Assembly (NCBI RefSeq): GCF_030812995.1
Contig: NZ_JAUSTT010000030.1
Span: forward strand, 1 to 52,782
Direction: 5' to 3'
Origin: Bacillus chungangensis
GTDB taxonomy: Bacteria; Bacillota; Bacilli; Bacillales; Bacillaceae_C
DNA: 52,782 nt
The position numbers and the translations under genes are program-made. Of this stretch, positions 1-7,619 are shown one piece after another. The notes under the pieces are model-generated. The model was not told the DNA's origin. It did no database searches and saw nothing but the letters and a program-made list of their open reading frames with translations. How positions within the stretch are numbered: position 1 is the first letter of the stretch; the number at the start of each line of letters is the position of its first letter.

Positions 1-134
1 CCATGTAGTTGGTATTTTCTCTAGGGGTAGGGACTACCCTTATAGCTTGGTAAATATAGATAGCTAACAAAAGTATCTAGTTCCCAAGAAGCTCCTACTT
101 CAATCAGACGGCAAGGTCGATAAGTGGTGAGTAG
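1..134 (+). mobile_element. Right end and omegaRNA-like scaffold of an IS200/IS605 element
   Basis: Positions 25-39 form a hairpin (GGGTAG, GGA, CTACCC). Positions 92-131 form an imperfect hairpin ending in GAGTAGTTCAC, the layout of an IS605-family right end. The IS605 element at 5496-7200 has the same architecture: hairpin CCGTAG/CTACGG followed about 90 bases later by a right-end hairpin and TTCAA. If correct, the tnpB of this copy ends just left of the window, and any guide would start with the flank ACTGCCTCTTAAC. No coding frame is visible here. Confidence 0.5.
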
Positions 135-322
135 TTCACACTGCCTCTTAACTATATTGTAAAAGAGTGTCGTTCAAACTGCCATCGTTTTACCTTTCAT
201 TTAGCTTACAGTATTGTAATAAAAGAGTATTTGTAATTATTTTTCATTAGCATACTTCATCATCTGTTTGGTATATTAAGCTAAAGAATTTAGCATTTTT
301 ATTAAAAATATTCGAATATTCA

Positions 323-351
323 TTGACTACTTAAAATCATTAAGATAATAT
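323..351 (+). promoter_or_regulatory. Sigma-A promoter of the M20/DUF3100 operon
   Basis: TTGACT (323-328), a 17-bp spacer and TAATAT (346-351). It lies about 140 bp before the likely start of the amidohydrolase gene, and the predicted start of transcription falls just before the dyad at 361-392. Confidence 0.6.
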
Positions 352-360
352 AGCGAAAAA

Positions 361-392
361 ATGACTTTTTTAGTGTATACTAAGAAAGTCAT
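361..392. promoter_or_regulatory. 32-bp near-perfect dyad, candidate operator or 5' UTR hairpin
   Basis: Arms ATGACTTT and AAAGTCAT flank a core of TTAGT...ACTAA around a GTAT centre. Only two of the sixteen base pairs are mismatched. It begins about 10 bp after the -10 box, where a repressor would block initiation or early elongation. It does not resemble the dyad at the MerR promoter (4157-4175), so a different regulator is likely. Confidence 0.55.
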
Positions 393-492
393 TTTAGATA
401 TATACTTTTAAAGCTTCGAATTATCAGAGTAATCGATGTTTTTTTCCAGAAATACATATGTCCATTTTAAACATCAAGAAGGAGAGAAAAAC

Positions 493-1749
493 ATGTTATT
501 TAAGCAACAATACGAGGAGATCAAAGCCCTCGGAAAAACGATTTTTGACAATCCAGAATTAGGCTATAAAGAATTTAAGACGAAACAAACGGTTGTCAAT
601 ATGTTGAAAAAAGTAAATCCAGATATTAAGTTAGAGGAATTTAGCAGGACGGGTTTAAAAACTTCTCTAGGGGAAGGAAAAGCCTATACGGTTGCATTTA
701 TTGCCGAACTAGATGCAGTTTATGCTCCTACACACTGGTGCGCTGATAAAGATACAGGTGCTGCTCACAATTGCGGCCATTATACACAAGTCGCTATTGC
801 ATTAGCATTGTATAAGTACTTATTTGAATCAAAGGCGTATCAATCCTTCGACTATAATCTTACTTTTATTTTTATACCAGCTGAAGAATATTTAGATTTG
901 GCATTTCGTGACGAATTAATCGCAAATAAAGAAATCTCTTACTATGGCGGCAAGCCAGAAGCGATGAAGTTAGGCATTTTTGATGATATTGATATCGGTA
1001 TTTGCGTTCATGCTATCGGGGGAGAATTTGCCGAAAGAACGATCGAAGTCAATTGCGACCTTGCTGGATTCTTGTATAAAAAGTATACTTTCAAAGGCAA
1101 AGCGACACACGCTGGCTTTGACCCATTTTCTTCAAAAAATGCCTATAATATGTCTACACTGTTTAATGTTGCATTAGGCTTAAGTCGACAACAATTAAAA
1201 GACGTAGAAAAAGTGAGAATCAATCCGATCGTCATGAATTCTGATATGTCTACTAATGTCATCCCCAACCATATCACTGTTGGTTCAGATTTACGAACAT
1301 TGACAGTTGATTATATGAAAGAAGTAGCGAAGAAAATGGACGATGCTGCGAAAGGAAGTGCCTACGCCCTACAAGGCGACGTGTCGATTCATACGCAAAT
1401 GGGCTACTTGCCATTTGTACAAGATCGCTACTTATCCGAATTTGTCGTTCAAGCGTTTAACAAAAACGAAGAAATCCCTGTTATTTCAAATGGCAATGTC
1501 ATTAGTGCAGCTGGTGACATCGGTGATCTAGCTTATATTTTACCGTGTATTCAGATTGGCTATAGTGGATTTACAGGTACGATCCACGGAGATGACTTTG
1601 TCGATATTGATCCTGCATTTATTTATGAAATTTTTCCAAGGTTTTTAGCACAAGTCTTTGAGGAAATGAATGGAAACATCGACAAAGCAAAATTATATAG
1701 AAGATCATACGAAGAATATGAAAAGCTAGTTTTATCCATCACAGAATAA
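493..1749 (+). CDS. M20-family amidohydrolase / carboxypeptidase
   Basis: A 418-residue zinc-dependent M20 hydrolase. Such enzymes cleave N-acyl or peptide-like amide bonds of amino-acid conjugates in the cytoplasm. Visible metal-site features are AELDAVYAP near residue 71, HNCGH at 92-96 (the HxCGH form of the amidohydrolase branch), the glutamate pair at 131-132, and CVHA near 186. The start was set at 493 because AAGGAGAG lies directly before it; an in-frame ATG at 436 has no such site. It heads a tight operon with two membrane proteins, 27 bp before the next gene. The substrate is not visible. The gene context suggests an imported amino-acid conjugate. Confidence 0.8.
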   Translation: MLFKQQYEEIKALGKTIFDNPELGYKEFKTKQTVVNMLKKVNPDIKLEEFSRTGLKTSLGEGKAYTVAFIAELDAVYAPTHWCADKDTGAAHNCGHYTQVAIALALYKYLFESKAYQSFDYNLTFIFIPAEEYLDLAFRDELIANKEISYYGGKPEAMKLGIFDDIDIGICVHAIGGEFAERTIEVNCDLAGFLYKKYTFKGKATHAGFDPFSSKNAYNMSTLFNVALGLSRQQLKDVEKVRINPIVMNSDMSTNVIPNHITVGSDLRTLTVDYMKEVAKKMDDAAKGSAYALQGDVSIHTQMGYLPFVQDRYLSEFVVQAFNKNEEIPVISNGNVISAAGDIGDLAYILPCIQIGYSGFTGTIHGDDFVDIDPAFIYEIFPRFLAQVFEEMNGNIDKAKLYRRSYEEYEKLVLSITE

Positions 1750-1776
1750 CATCTAGATTAGATAGGAGAAAATCGA

Positions 1777-2568
1777 ATGAAGTTTCAATTCTTATATTTA
1801 CTTGTCTTTTCACTAATTGTGATTACGATATCTGAATTAATTGGCTTCCAGAGCATTGCTTTAGGGGCCGTAAAGATTAGTATACTGCCATTAGTGTTTG
1901 CTATTATGATTACCATGATTTTAGGACTAACTATTTTTCGAAAAGGAATTCTAAAGAAAGTATACAGCAAAAGTAATATCCAGTTTTCAAACAAATATTT
2001 GCTTTTTATCATGCTGCCTTTAATGGCGAGATATGGCGCTGACGTTGCACCACATATTCGCGAAATATTAAGCATTGGCTGGGTCTTTTTAATCCAAGAA
2101 ATTGGAAACTTAGGAACTGTATTAATAGGATTGCCAGCTGCGATTCTAATCGGATTAAGACGAGAAGCAATTGGAGCTACTTTAGGAATTGGGCGTGAAG
2201 GAGAATTAGCATATATATCGGAAAAATATACCCTTGATTCAGATGAAGGGCGTGGAGTGCTTTCATTATATATTATCGGAACATTATTCGGTGCTATTTT
2301 CTTTAGTATATTCGCTCCTTTATTACTAGATGTCGGCTTTCGCGTCGAGGCGTTGGCAATGGCTTCAGGCGTTGGGTCAGCAAGTATGATGACAGCTGCA
2401 TCGTCGACTTTAGTGGCTAGAGTGCCGGAGCTTGAGAGCACCATTTTAGCTTACGCTTCTGCAAGCCAATTATTAACGAGCTTTTTAGGAACATTTACGA
2501 TGGTATTTTTAGCAGTACCTTTACAGCGATTCATGTACAATCTATTGGTCAGAGGTGATAAACAATGA
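1777..2568 (+). CDS. DUF3100 membrane protein, candidate transporter subunit
   Basis: A 263-residue integral membrane protein with roughly seven to eight hydrophobic helices. It matches my memory of the DUF3100 family: the GLRREAIGATLGIGREGELAY stretch and the C-terminal GVGSASMMTAASSTLVARVPEL motif, with glycine/serine-rich segments like those of split secondary carriers. TAGGAG precedes the ATG. The stop overlaps the start of the next gene as ATGA, so the two are translationally coupled and may form one two-subunit carrier. Its position after an M20 hydrolase suggests that it carries the hydrolase substrate or product. No transport function is proven for the family as far as I know. Confidence 0.65.
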   Translation: MKFQFLYLLVFSLIVITISELIGFQSIALGAVKISILPLVFAIMITMILGLTIFRKGILKKVYSKSNIQFSNKYLLFIMLPLMARYGADVAPHIREILSIGWVFLIQEIGNLGTVLIGLPAAILIGLRREAIGATLGIGREGELAYISEKYTLDSDEGRGVLSLYIIGTLFGAIFFSIFAPLLLDVGFRVEALAMASGVGSASMMTAASSTLVARVPELESTILAYASASQLLTSFLGTFTMVFLAVPLQRFMYNLLVRGDKQ

Positions 2569-3050
2569 ATCAAGGCTTAAATAAATATGTTAAATATAGC
2601 TTAGTTTTATTGCTAAGTATTAGCTTGATTTTATTTACACAAGAGATAAAGCTTATAAAAAACCCGGATTCAACACCTATCACTTTGACGACCATTTATG
2701 GATTGCTCATCTTGTGGCTCTTTTCGTTCATCGGCATTTTAATTTCAGATATCATGAAAAAAGTACCGATTAAAATCATTCAAAGCTTTCCAATCCTAGG
2801 CTGGGTTTCCGTAACCTCGCTTATATTCTGTCTTATTTCTGATACGTTTGTCCAAGCAATTCAAGCAGTAGATTTTCTATCAATCACGACTCCTATACTT
2901 ACGTTTGCAGGAATTTCGGTTGCAGACCAACTTGTAGACCTAAGAAAAACTTCTTGGAAAATCGCGATTGTTGCCGTGTTCGTTTTTATGGGCACGTATT
3001 TAGGAAGTGCGATTCTTTCACAGATTGGGTTGTCTATCACTGGAAACTAA
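2565..3050 (+). CDS. Small membrane protein coupled to the DUF3100 protein
   Basis: A 161-residue protein with about four hydrophobic segments (near residues 9-25, 43-63, 80-100 and 130-152) and no recognised catalytic motif. The ATG overlaps the stop of the preceding gene (ATGA), which argues for a fixed ratio with it and probably a joint membrane complex. The conserved-looking stretch ITTPILTFAGISVADQLVDLR resembles the second half of bipartite carriers. It is followed by a strong terminator, so the hydrolase and the two membrane genes are one transcript. Function unknown. Confidence 0.55.
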   Translation: MNQGLNKYVKYSLVLLLSISLILFTQEIKLIKNPDSTPITLTTIYGLLILWLFSFIGILISDIMKKVPIKIIQSFPILGWVSVTSLIFCLISDTFVQAIQAVDFLSITTPILTFAGISVADQLVDLRKTSWKIAIVAVFVFMGTYLGSAILSQIGLSITGN

Positions 3051-3088
3051 AGCAGCTCCCCTTTCTGTGGTCTAAAAATAACTTATTT

Positions 3089-3125
3089 AGCCTGAGTCGA
3101 TATGATATGGACTCAGGCTTTTTTG
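3089..3125 (+). terminator. Intrinsic terminator of the M20/DUF3100 operon
   Basis: Stem AGCCTGAGTC / GACTCAGGCT (3089-3098 and 3110-3119), an 11-base loop, then a T run. Confidence 0.9.
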
Positions 3126-3308
3126 TTGAATGGTTGCGTATAAAGATTACTCCTATTATATGTCTACTCAGATTATCTGTTTAATTCCACTTTTATTGGA
3201 AAGGTTTGCTGATTGAAAATACAAAGAAATCAATGTACAAAAAGTAAGAGACAATATTAAAATAAATGTACTGAGACTCGTAAACGAAATCAAAAGGAGA
3301 GGAATGGC

Positions 3309-4154
3309 TTGGAAAGAATTCCAGTTGGAAAAATGGCTGAATTAAATCAGATTTCTGTTCAGACACTGCGTTTCTATGAGAAAATCGGGCTCATTACTCC
3401 TGACTATATTGATCCTGATTCAAAATATCGCTACTATACGATCAAACAATGCGCCCGCCTTGATTTAATTAAATATTTGAAGTTTATGGGCTTTTCTTTA
3501 GATGAAATTAAAGCGTTTTTTTATCAGGAAGATATTCATGCAATTCCAAGTGTACTTCAGGAGCAAATTGACTTAATAGAGGAAAAAGTGAAAGAGCTCT
3601 CCCACATGAAAAGGACGCTTCAGGTTGCAAAATATAATTATGAAACATGTTTAAATATTCCTCAGCTTGGTAAAATTCAACTCGAACATATGAAAGAAAG
3701 GAAAATTTTTTGCTATGATGGCGAACGTGATATTTATGAAGATGATTTAGTAACATATGAATATATACTACGTAAGCTTCGCAAGCAAATGTTTGCCAAT
3801 CAGTTCCCTCATTTCCATTATTGTAATGTTGGAACCATTACACGCCTTGAAACGATTCTTCAACAAGAGTTTACATCAACAGAGCTTTTTATTCTTATAG
3901 ATCCTGGTTACGAAGGGACTGAAGGGATAGAAATACTTCCAGAGGAACAATATTTAACGATTTATTGTGACCAATTTTCTAACGAAAAAGCATATGCTTT
4001 TAAACTTTTAGAATATGCTGAACGCAATAACCTCACTATTATCGGCGATTATATTTGTGAAGTGCTTGTCGACCTCCCCCTTTTCAACGATCAAGAACGG
4101 AGAATGATGATGAGGCTGCAAATTCCAGTGAAAAAAAGTGAAAAGCACCCTTGA
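3309..4154 (+). CDS. MerR-family regulator with C-terminal effector domain
   Basis: A 281-residue activator. The winged helix is at residues 1-75 (VGKMAELNQISVQTLRFYEK, then DPDSKYRYYTIKQ), followed by a dimerisation helix to about 110 and a C-terminal domain of the size and pattern of BmrR/GyrI-type small-molecule binding domains. The start is TTG, with AAAAGGAGAGG six bases before it; an ATG at 3304 is out of frame. The gene lies between the hydrolase operon and the dehydrogenase gene. A 19-bp-spacer promoter overlaps its stop codon, so the dehydrogenase gene is its probable target. The inducer is unknown but is probably a pathway amine or amino acid. Confidence 0.85.
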   Translation: MERIPVGKMAELNQISVQTLRFYEKIGLITPDYIDPDSKYRYYTIKQCARLDLIKYLKFMGFSLDEIKAFFYQEDIHAIPSVLQEQIDLIEEKVKELSHMKRTLQVAKYNYETCLNIPQLGKIQLEHMKERKIFCYDGERDIYEDDLVTYEYILRKLRKQMFANQFPHFHYCNVGTITRLETILQQEFTSTELFILIDPGYEGTEGIEILPEEQYLTIYCDQFSNEKAYAFKLLEYAERNNLTIIGDYICEVLVDLPLFNDQERRMMMRLQIPVKKSEKHP

Positions 4155-4181
4155 CTCTATTGTTACTATAGACTTTATACT
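4151..4181 (+). promoter_or_regulatory. MerR-type promoter with 19-bp spacer and operator dyad
   Basis: TTGACT (4151-4156) and TATACT (4176-4181) are separated by 19 bp, the elongated spacing that MerR proteins correct by twisting DNA. The spacer is a dyad: ACTCTATTG/TACTATAGACT is near-palindromic over 21 bp, with only three mismatched positions. The -35 box overlaps the TGA stop of the merR gene. It drives the dehydrogenase gene at 4249. Confidence 0.75.
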
Positions 4182-4248
4182 TTGTGTATAGAGCTCTATA
4201 TGTTGGGGAAATACTATGTGAAATACTGAACAATGTGGAGGGATAAAG

Positions 4249-5283
4249 ATGCTTGAAAAAATTCGTGTAATCCAATACGGTTGTGGAAAAATGGGAGAAG
4301 TCAGTCTACGCTACCTTTATGAAAAAGGCGCTGAAATTGTTGGGGCTATTGACTCTAACCCAGAAGTTGTCGGAAAAGACATTGGAGAAGTCGCTGGCTT
4401 AGGCGTTAAATTAAATATACCTGTTCGCTCAGACGCTGAAAAAGTGTTTCAAGAAACAGATGCACATGTTTGTCTTTTAATGACAAGAAGTCTAATGTCT
4501 GAAACAATGGAAGCTTTTGAACTTGCAGCCCGTTATGGAGTAAACGTACTTAGCACCTGTGAAGAAGCTTTTTACCCTTGGAATACATCCCCTGCGATTA
4601 CAAATCGTCTTGACAAACTGGCTAAAGAAAATAACTGTACATTAGCCGGTACTGGATACCAAGACGTTTACTGGGGCAATTTAATTACAACGATTGCTGG
4701 TTCTACTCATAATATCGAACGTATCGAAGGAAAATCAAGCTATAATGTTGAACATTATGGAATCGCACTAGCAGAAGTACACGGTGCAGGTTTATCATTA
4801 GAGGAATTTGAAGAAAAAATTGCGAAAAACGATGACTTGCCATCCTTCATGACAAATGCAAATGAGTGGATGTGTTCACAATTTGGCTGGACAATTAAAT
4901 CTCAAGGCCAAAAACTGATTCCGATGACACATGATAAAGACTTGTACTCAGAAACATTAGGAAAAACAATCCCTGCTGGCCATGCAACTGGAATGACAGC
5001 TGTTGTCACAACTGTTACGCAACAAGGACCAGTTATCGTTAGTGAATGTATCGGAAAAGTGTATGCTGAGGGCGAAGTGGACCGCAATGACTGGATCATC
5101 CGCGGTGAACCTGAAACAGTCGTAAACATTGCAAATCCTGCTACTGTTGAACTAACATGTGCTACTACAGTAAATCGTATCCCTGATGTCATAAACGCAC
5201 CAGCAGGATACTATACAACTGAAAAAATGCCAACATCACGCTATCGAACATACCCACTTCATTTTTATGTAGATAAAAAATAA
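4249..5283 (+). CDS. 2,4-diaminopentanoate dehydrogenase-like oxidoreductase
   Basis: A 344-residue NAD(P)-dependent amine/amino-acid dehydrogenase-like protein. The Rossmann motif IQYGCGKMGEVSLRYL is near residues 7-23, followed by the adenosine-site acidic residue in VGAIDSNPEVVG. The C-terminal half resembles the diaminopentanoate dehydrogenase (Ord) and DapB-like fold, with GTGYQDVYWGN. The start has GGAGG seven bases upstream. No other clostridial ornithine-degradation genes (OraSE, OrtAB) are present, so the classical pathway is not implied. Its MerR-controlled promoter and the neighbouring amidohydrolase suggest oxidative deamination of a released amino compound. The exact substrate is open. 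Confidence 0.75.
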   Translation: MLEKIRVIQYGCGKMGEVSLRYLYEKGAEIVGAIDSNPEVVGKDIGEVAGLGVKLNIPVRSDAEKVFQETDAHVCLLMTRSLMSETMEAFELAARYGVNVLSTCEEAFYPWNTSPAITNRLDKLAKENNCTLAGTGYQDVYWGNLITTIAGSTHNIERIEGKSSYNVEHYGIALAEVHGAGLSLEEFEEKIAKNDDLPSFMTNANEWMCSQFGWTIKSQGQKLIPMTHDKDLYSETLGKTIPAGHATGMTAVVTTVTQQGPVIVSECIGKVYAEGEVDRNDWIIRGEPETVVNIANPATVELTCATTVNRIPDVINAPAGYYTTEKMPTSRYRTYPLHFYVDKK

Positions 5284-5378
5284 AGATAGATGGAGCCGCT
5301 GCCTTTGCAAAAGCAGTGCTCTTATAGCAGTAGAGTTTCTATTCTACTGATTATAACCTCCTTGAATACCTTTAAGAC

Positions 5379-5405
5379 AAGCCCGAGCCATTCGGGCTTT
5401 TTTTT
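5379..5405 (+). terminator. Intrinsic terminator after the dehydrogenase gene
   Basis: Stem AAGCCCGA / TCGGGCTT with a 5-base loop, then eight or more Ts. Confidence 0.9.
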
Positions 5406-5495
5406 ATGAATGAAGATTTTTCTTACACATAATTATTATCAAATCACGATGTTCGATTATGAGATAGTGGTATGTTTATCTGAACGTAGTGGGAT

Positions 5496-5640
5496 TTGAA
5501 CCTCTCACGACTAAAGTCATGAGATTCCTACGCTGAACGCTCTATCGAGCGAAGATAAGTAGGCTATCCCCGTAGTTCCTACGGTTAGTGCAATTATGCA
5601 GATAGTAGTCTTTTGCCTTCGGCAAGAATATTCCGACTTG
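5496..5640 (-). ncRNA. Putative omegaRNA of the IS605 TnpB
   Basis: The minus-strand sequence over the 3' end of tnpB and its downstream flank folds into successive hairpins: CCGTAG/CTACGG, then CCTAC...GTAGG enclosing CGCTC/GAGCG, then the right-end hairpin at 5503-5527. This is how the guide RNA of TnpB nucleases is known to be encoded, with the guide as the host flank just past the element (minus strand, starting ATCCCACTACG at about 5495). The 5' boundary is a guess. Confidence 0.5.
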
Positions 5641-6697
5641 CGTTTACATCTCTATCGTGATGTGTTCCACATTCTTGACAATCCCATTCTCGTAATTTGA
5701 GAAGCTTGACTTCCTTATTTTTGTATCCACAACTTGAGCAAAGTTGAGAAGAAGCGAATGTTTTTCCAACGACAATGACAGTACGACCATACCATTTAGC
5801 TTTATATTCAAGCATCGTCCTGAATTGATACCATGAAACTTCACTGATCGCTTTGGAAAGTTTATGATTTTGCATCATGTTGGATACCTGCAAGTCTTCA
5901 ACTGCAATTATGTCGTGGTTTTTAACAATATGCGTTGAAATCTTTTGCAAATAGTCCGTTCGTGCATTTGTTATTTGTTCATGGATTCGAGCAACCTTAA
6001 TACGTTGCTTTTCCCAATTGGAAGATCCTTTTATCTTTCTTGACAATGTTTGTTGTTCTCTTATCAGTTTACTCTCTAGTGAGCGCAAAAACTTTGGATT
6101 TTCAAACACTTCACCATTGGAGAGAACGGCAAAATCTTTGAGTCCAAGATCAATGCCTACTGATTCGTCTGTCTTCGGAAGTAGTTGTATCTCTACTTCT
6201 GCTAGTACAGAAACAAAGTATTTTCCAGAAGAATTACGTCTTACTGTGGCATTGATAATACGACCTTCTATTTCACGGCTTTTAGCAAAACGAACGAGTC
6301 CAAGCTTGGGAAGTTTGATTTCATTGTCTACAATGGCAATATTTCCATTTGTATGCTTTGTTGTATAAGATTGAACTTTGTTCTTCTTGCTTTTGAATCG
6401 TGGTGCATCATTTTGTTTTTTGAAGAATCGTGAGTACGCATCGGCAAGATTCTTTACTGACGACTGAATAGCGATACTATCTACTTCTTTTAACCATATA
6501 TTTTCTTCTTTTAAAGATGGCAGTTTAGATGAGCATTCTTTATATGACAACCCTTTGCCTGTTTCTCCATATGTATCGTTCCACTTCGCCAAGAAGTGGT
6601 TAAATACGAATCGACTACAACCAATTGTTTTATTGATAAGTATTGCCTGTTCTCTAGTTGGATAGATACGGAACTTATAGGCTTTATTAGCTAGCAT
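5594..6697 (-). CDS. tnpB: TnpB RNA-guided nuclease of IS605 element
   Basis: A full-length 367-residue TnpB. The N-terminal helix-turn-helix starts at [13 protein letters not shown]. The RuvC-like nuclease residues are intact: D183 in [11 protein letters not shown]267 in AVEDLQ, and aspartates 348/350 in [11 protein letters not shown]. The zinc finger has C320, C323, C340 and C343. TnpB proteins are RNA-guided DNA nucleases that use an RNA from the element's right end and help to retain the element. The start follows GAGGTGAAAATCA, and the frame begins 6 bp after the tnpA stop. No damage is visible, although its partner tnpA is destroyed. Confidence 0.92.
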   Translation of the reverse strand: MLANKAYKFRIYPTREQAILINKTIGCSRFVFNHFLAKWNDTYGETGKGLSYKECSSKLPSLKEENIWLKEVDSIAIQSSVKNLADAYSRFFKKQNDAPRFKSKKNKVQSYTTKHTNGNIAIVDNEIKLPKLGLVRFAKSREIEGRIINATVRRNSSGKYFVSVLAEVEIQLLPKTDESVGIDLGLKDFAVLSNGEVFENPKFLRSLESKLIREQQTLSRKIKGSSNWEKQRIKVARIHEQITNARTDYLQKISTHIVKNHDIIAVEDLQVSNMMQNHKLSKAISEVSWYQFRTMLEYKAKWYGRTVIVVGKTFASSQLCSSCGYKNKEVKLLKLREWDCQECGTHHDRDVNASRNILAEGKRLLSA

Positions 6698-6703
6698 TGA
6701 TTT

Positions 6704-7104
6704 TCACCTCACTTTTTGATTTTGAATGTATTGTCGTATCTGTGCTTCTGTTTGTTCGCTAACAGTTTCTACAAAGAAAGAAGGATCCAAAGATGCCCTC
6801 CCCATAGTTTCTTTTTTAACTGGGGAAACTCATTGAAAAGTAATCTGGCTGAAACACCTTTTAATGCTTTGATGATGCTTGAGATTGAATGCTGTGGCGT
6901 GCAATCAATTAAGAGAGGGAGAGGGTCACAATCACTTTCGATTTCCGAAATTGTAATACCGTTATCCATAGCAATTTGATGTAGCAATTCTCTTAATCGT
7001 GTATCTATGTTACCAATTAGCACTTTATGACGATACTTCACACACCATACAATATGATATTGAATGGAGTACACATATCCTCTACCATGTTTAACTTCTG
7101 ACAT
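6704..7104 (-). pseudogene. tnpA: TnpA (Y1 HUH transposase), multiply inactivated
   Basis: The frame starts at 7104 (AAGGTGG upstream) and reads MSEVKHGRGYVYSIQYHIVW, typical of IS200/IS605 TnpA. The HUH metal motif should read DHLHLL but reads DPLPLL: both histidine codons (6922-6924 and 6916-6918) are CCT, each one base from CAT. After LWGGHLW, near 6787, one base is missing in a G run, giving a premature stop at 6769. In the next frame the protein continues as DPSFFVETVSEQTEAQIRQY, which carries the expected catalytic tyrosine, and ends at 6704. The two HUH changes alone should abolish DNA cleavage, so the frameshift is not the only lesion. Confidence 0.88.
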
Positions 7105-7286
7105 GTCATCCACCTTAAATGTAGGATAACATATGTTGTAACGCTTCAAATGTCTCATACTTATGTAGATAATACTTTTCACACTTCAATGTTCCCTATA
7201 TGGCGACAGCCTGCTTGAAAAAAAGGGGGAAACGTAAGGAAAAGTACAGTGTCTCTATTGTATGATTAAAACTAATATTCTGATTC

Positions 7287-7314
7287 GTTACAGTGTCCAT
7301 AAAAATGCTATAAT
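7287..7314 (+). promoter_or_regulatory. Promoter of the holin-like toxin mRNA
   Basis: GTTACA (7287-7292), a 16-bp spacer, and an extended -10 TGCTATAAT (TATAAT at 7309-7314). Transcription would start near 7321 and give a 5' UTR of about 70 bases. Confidence 0.65.
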
Positions 7315-7389
7315 TGAACAACAATAGCATAATGGTTAGCTCAAGGGTGACGGCATCATCCCCATTTCTGATAGAGAGGGGGTGGTGCT

Positions 7390-7476
7390 ATGATGACGGT
7401 GTACGAAAGCTTATCGCTTATGATTGCTTTTGGAGTGTTTGTTATAGCGCTGCTGTCATTTAATCAAAAAAAATAA
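7390..7476 (+). CDS. Putative holin-like type I toxin, 28 residues
   Basis: A short frame reading MTVYESLSLMIAFG after an ATG-ATG start, then one hydrophobic helix and the basic tail NQKK. This matches the Hol_Tox family of small membrane peptides in Firmicutes, annotated as putative holin-like toxins. GAGAGGGGG lies about eight bases before the first ATG. The gene has its own promoter and a terminator at 7558-7590, and a convergent antisense RNA covers its 3' part. The poly-A run that codes for the last lysines supplies the U tail of the antisense terminator. Such peptides are known to depolarise membranes when expressed. The toxin role here is inferred from family and layout. Confidence 0.75.
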   Translation: MMTVYESLSLMIAFGVFVIALLSFNQKK

Positions 7477-7606
7477 TCCACCCTTGAGTTAGCGGCTCAG
7501 GTGGATTATTTTCATCGAAGATGCCAGATCCCTTGAAGGGAACCAAGCTATTGTGATGACCATAGGTGTAGGATACCTATGGTCTTTTTTATATTTAGTA
7601 TTTCTT
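7466..7606 (-). ncRNA. Candidate antisense antitoxin RNA
   Basis: On the minus strand a TATAAT box (plus 7613-7618) would start an RNA near 7606. That RNA runs through a long hairpin (AATAATCCACC / GGTGGATTATT, plus 7472-7482 and 7500-7510) followed by eight Ts in the minus reading. The resulting RNA of about 140 bases is complementary to the 3' part of the toxin transcript, including the stop codon. This convergent layout is that of type I loci such as par/Fst and txpA/RatA. No good -35 box is visible (only TTTTCT at 17 bp). Confidence 0.6.
7558..7590 (+). terminator. Terminator of the toxin mRNA
   Basis: Stem GACCATAGGT / ACCTATGGTC (7558-7567 and 7575-7584), then six Ts. Confidence 0.85.
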
Positions 7607-7619
7607 ATTTATATTATAC

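Larger units (their letters stand above)
5496..7200 (-). mobile_element. IS200/IS605-family element (tnpA remnant, tnpB, right end)
   Basis: Read on the minus strand, it contains a broken tnpA, then tnpB, then a structured 3' region with hairpin CCGTAG/CTACGG (5570-5584) and a right-end hairpin GTCATGAGAT / CTCTCACGAC ending in GGTTCAA at 5496. IS605 elements insert without a target duplication, so no repeats are expected. The left end lies upstream of tnpA, around 7150-7250; I could not fix it to the base. Confidence 0.75.

Noticed and set aside
1785-2444. Long open frame on the strand opposite the DUF3100 gene
   Set aside because: It is a shadow of the membrane-protein gene; its basic, proline-rich composition is typical of antisense frames of hydrophobic genes.
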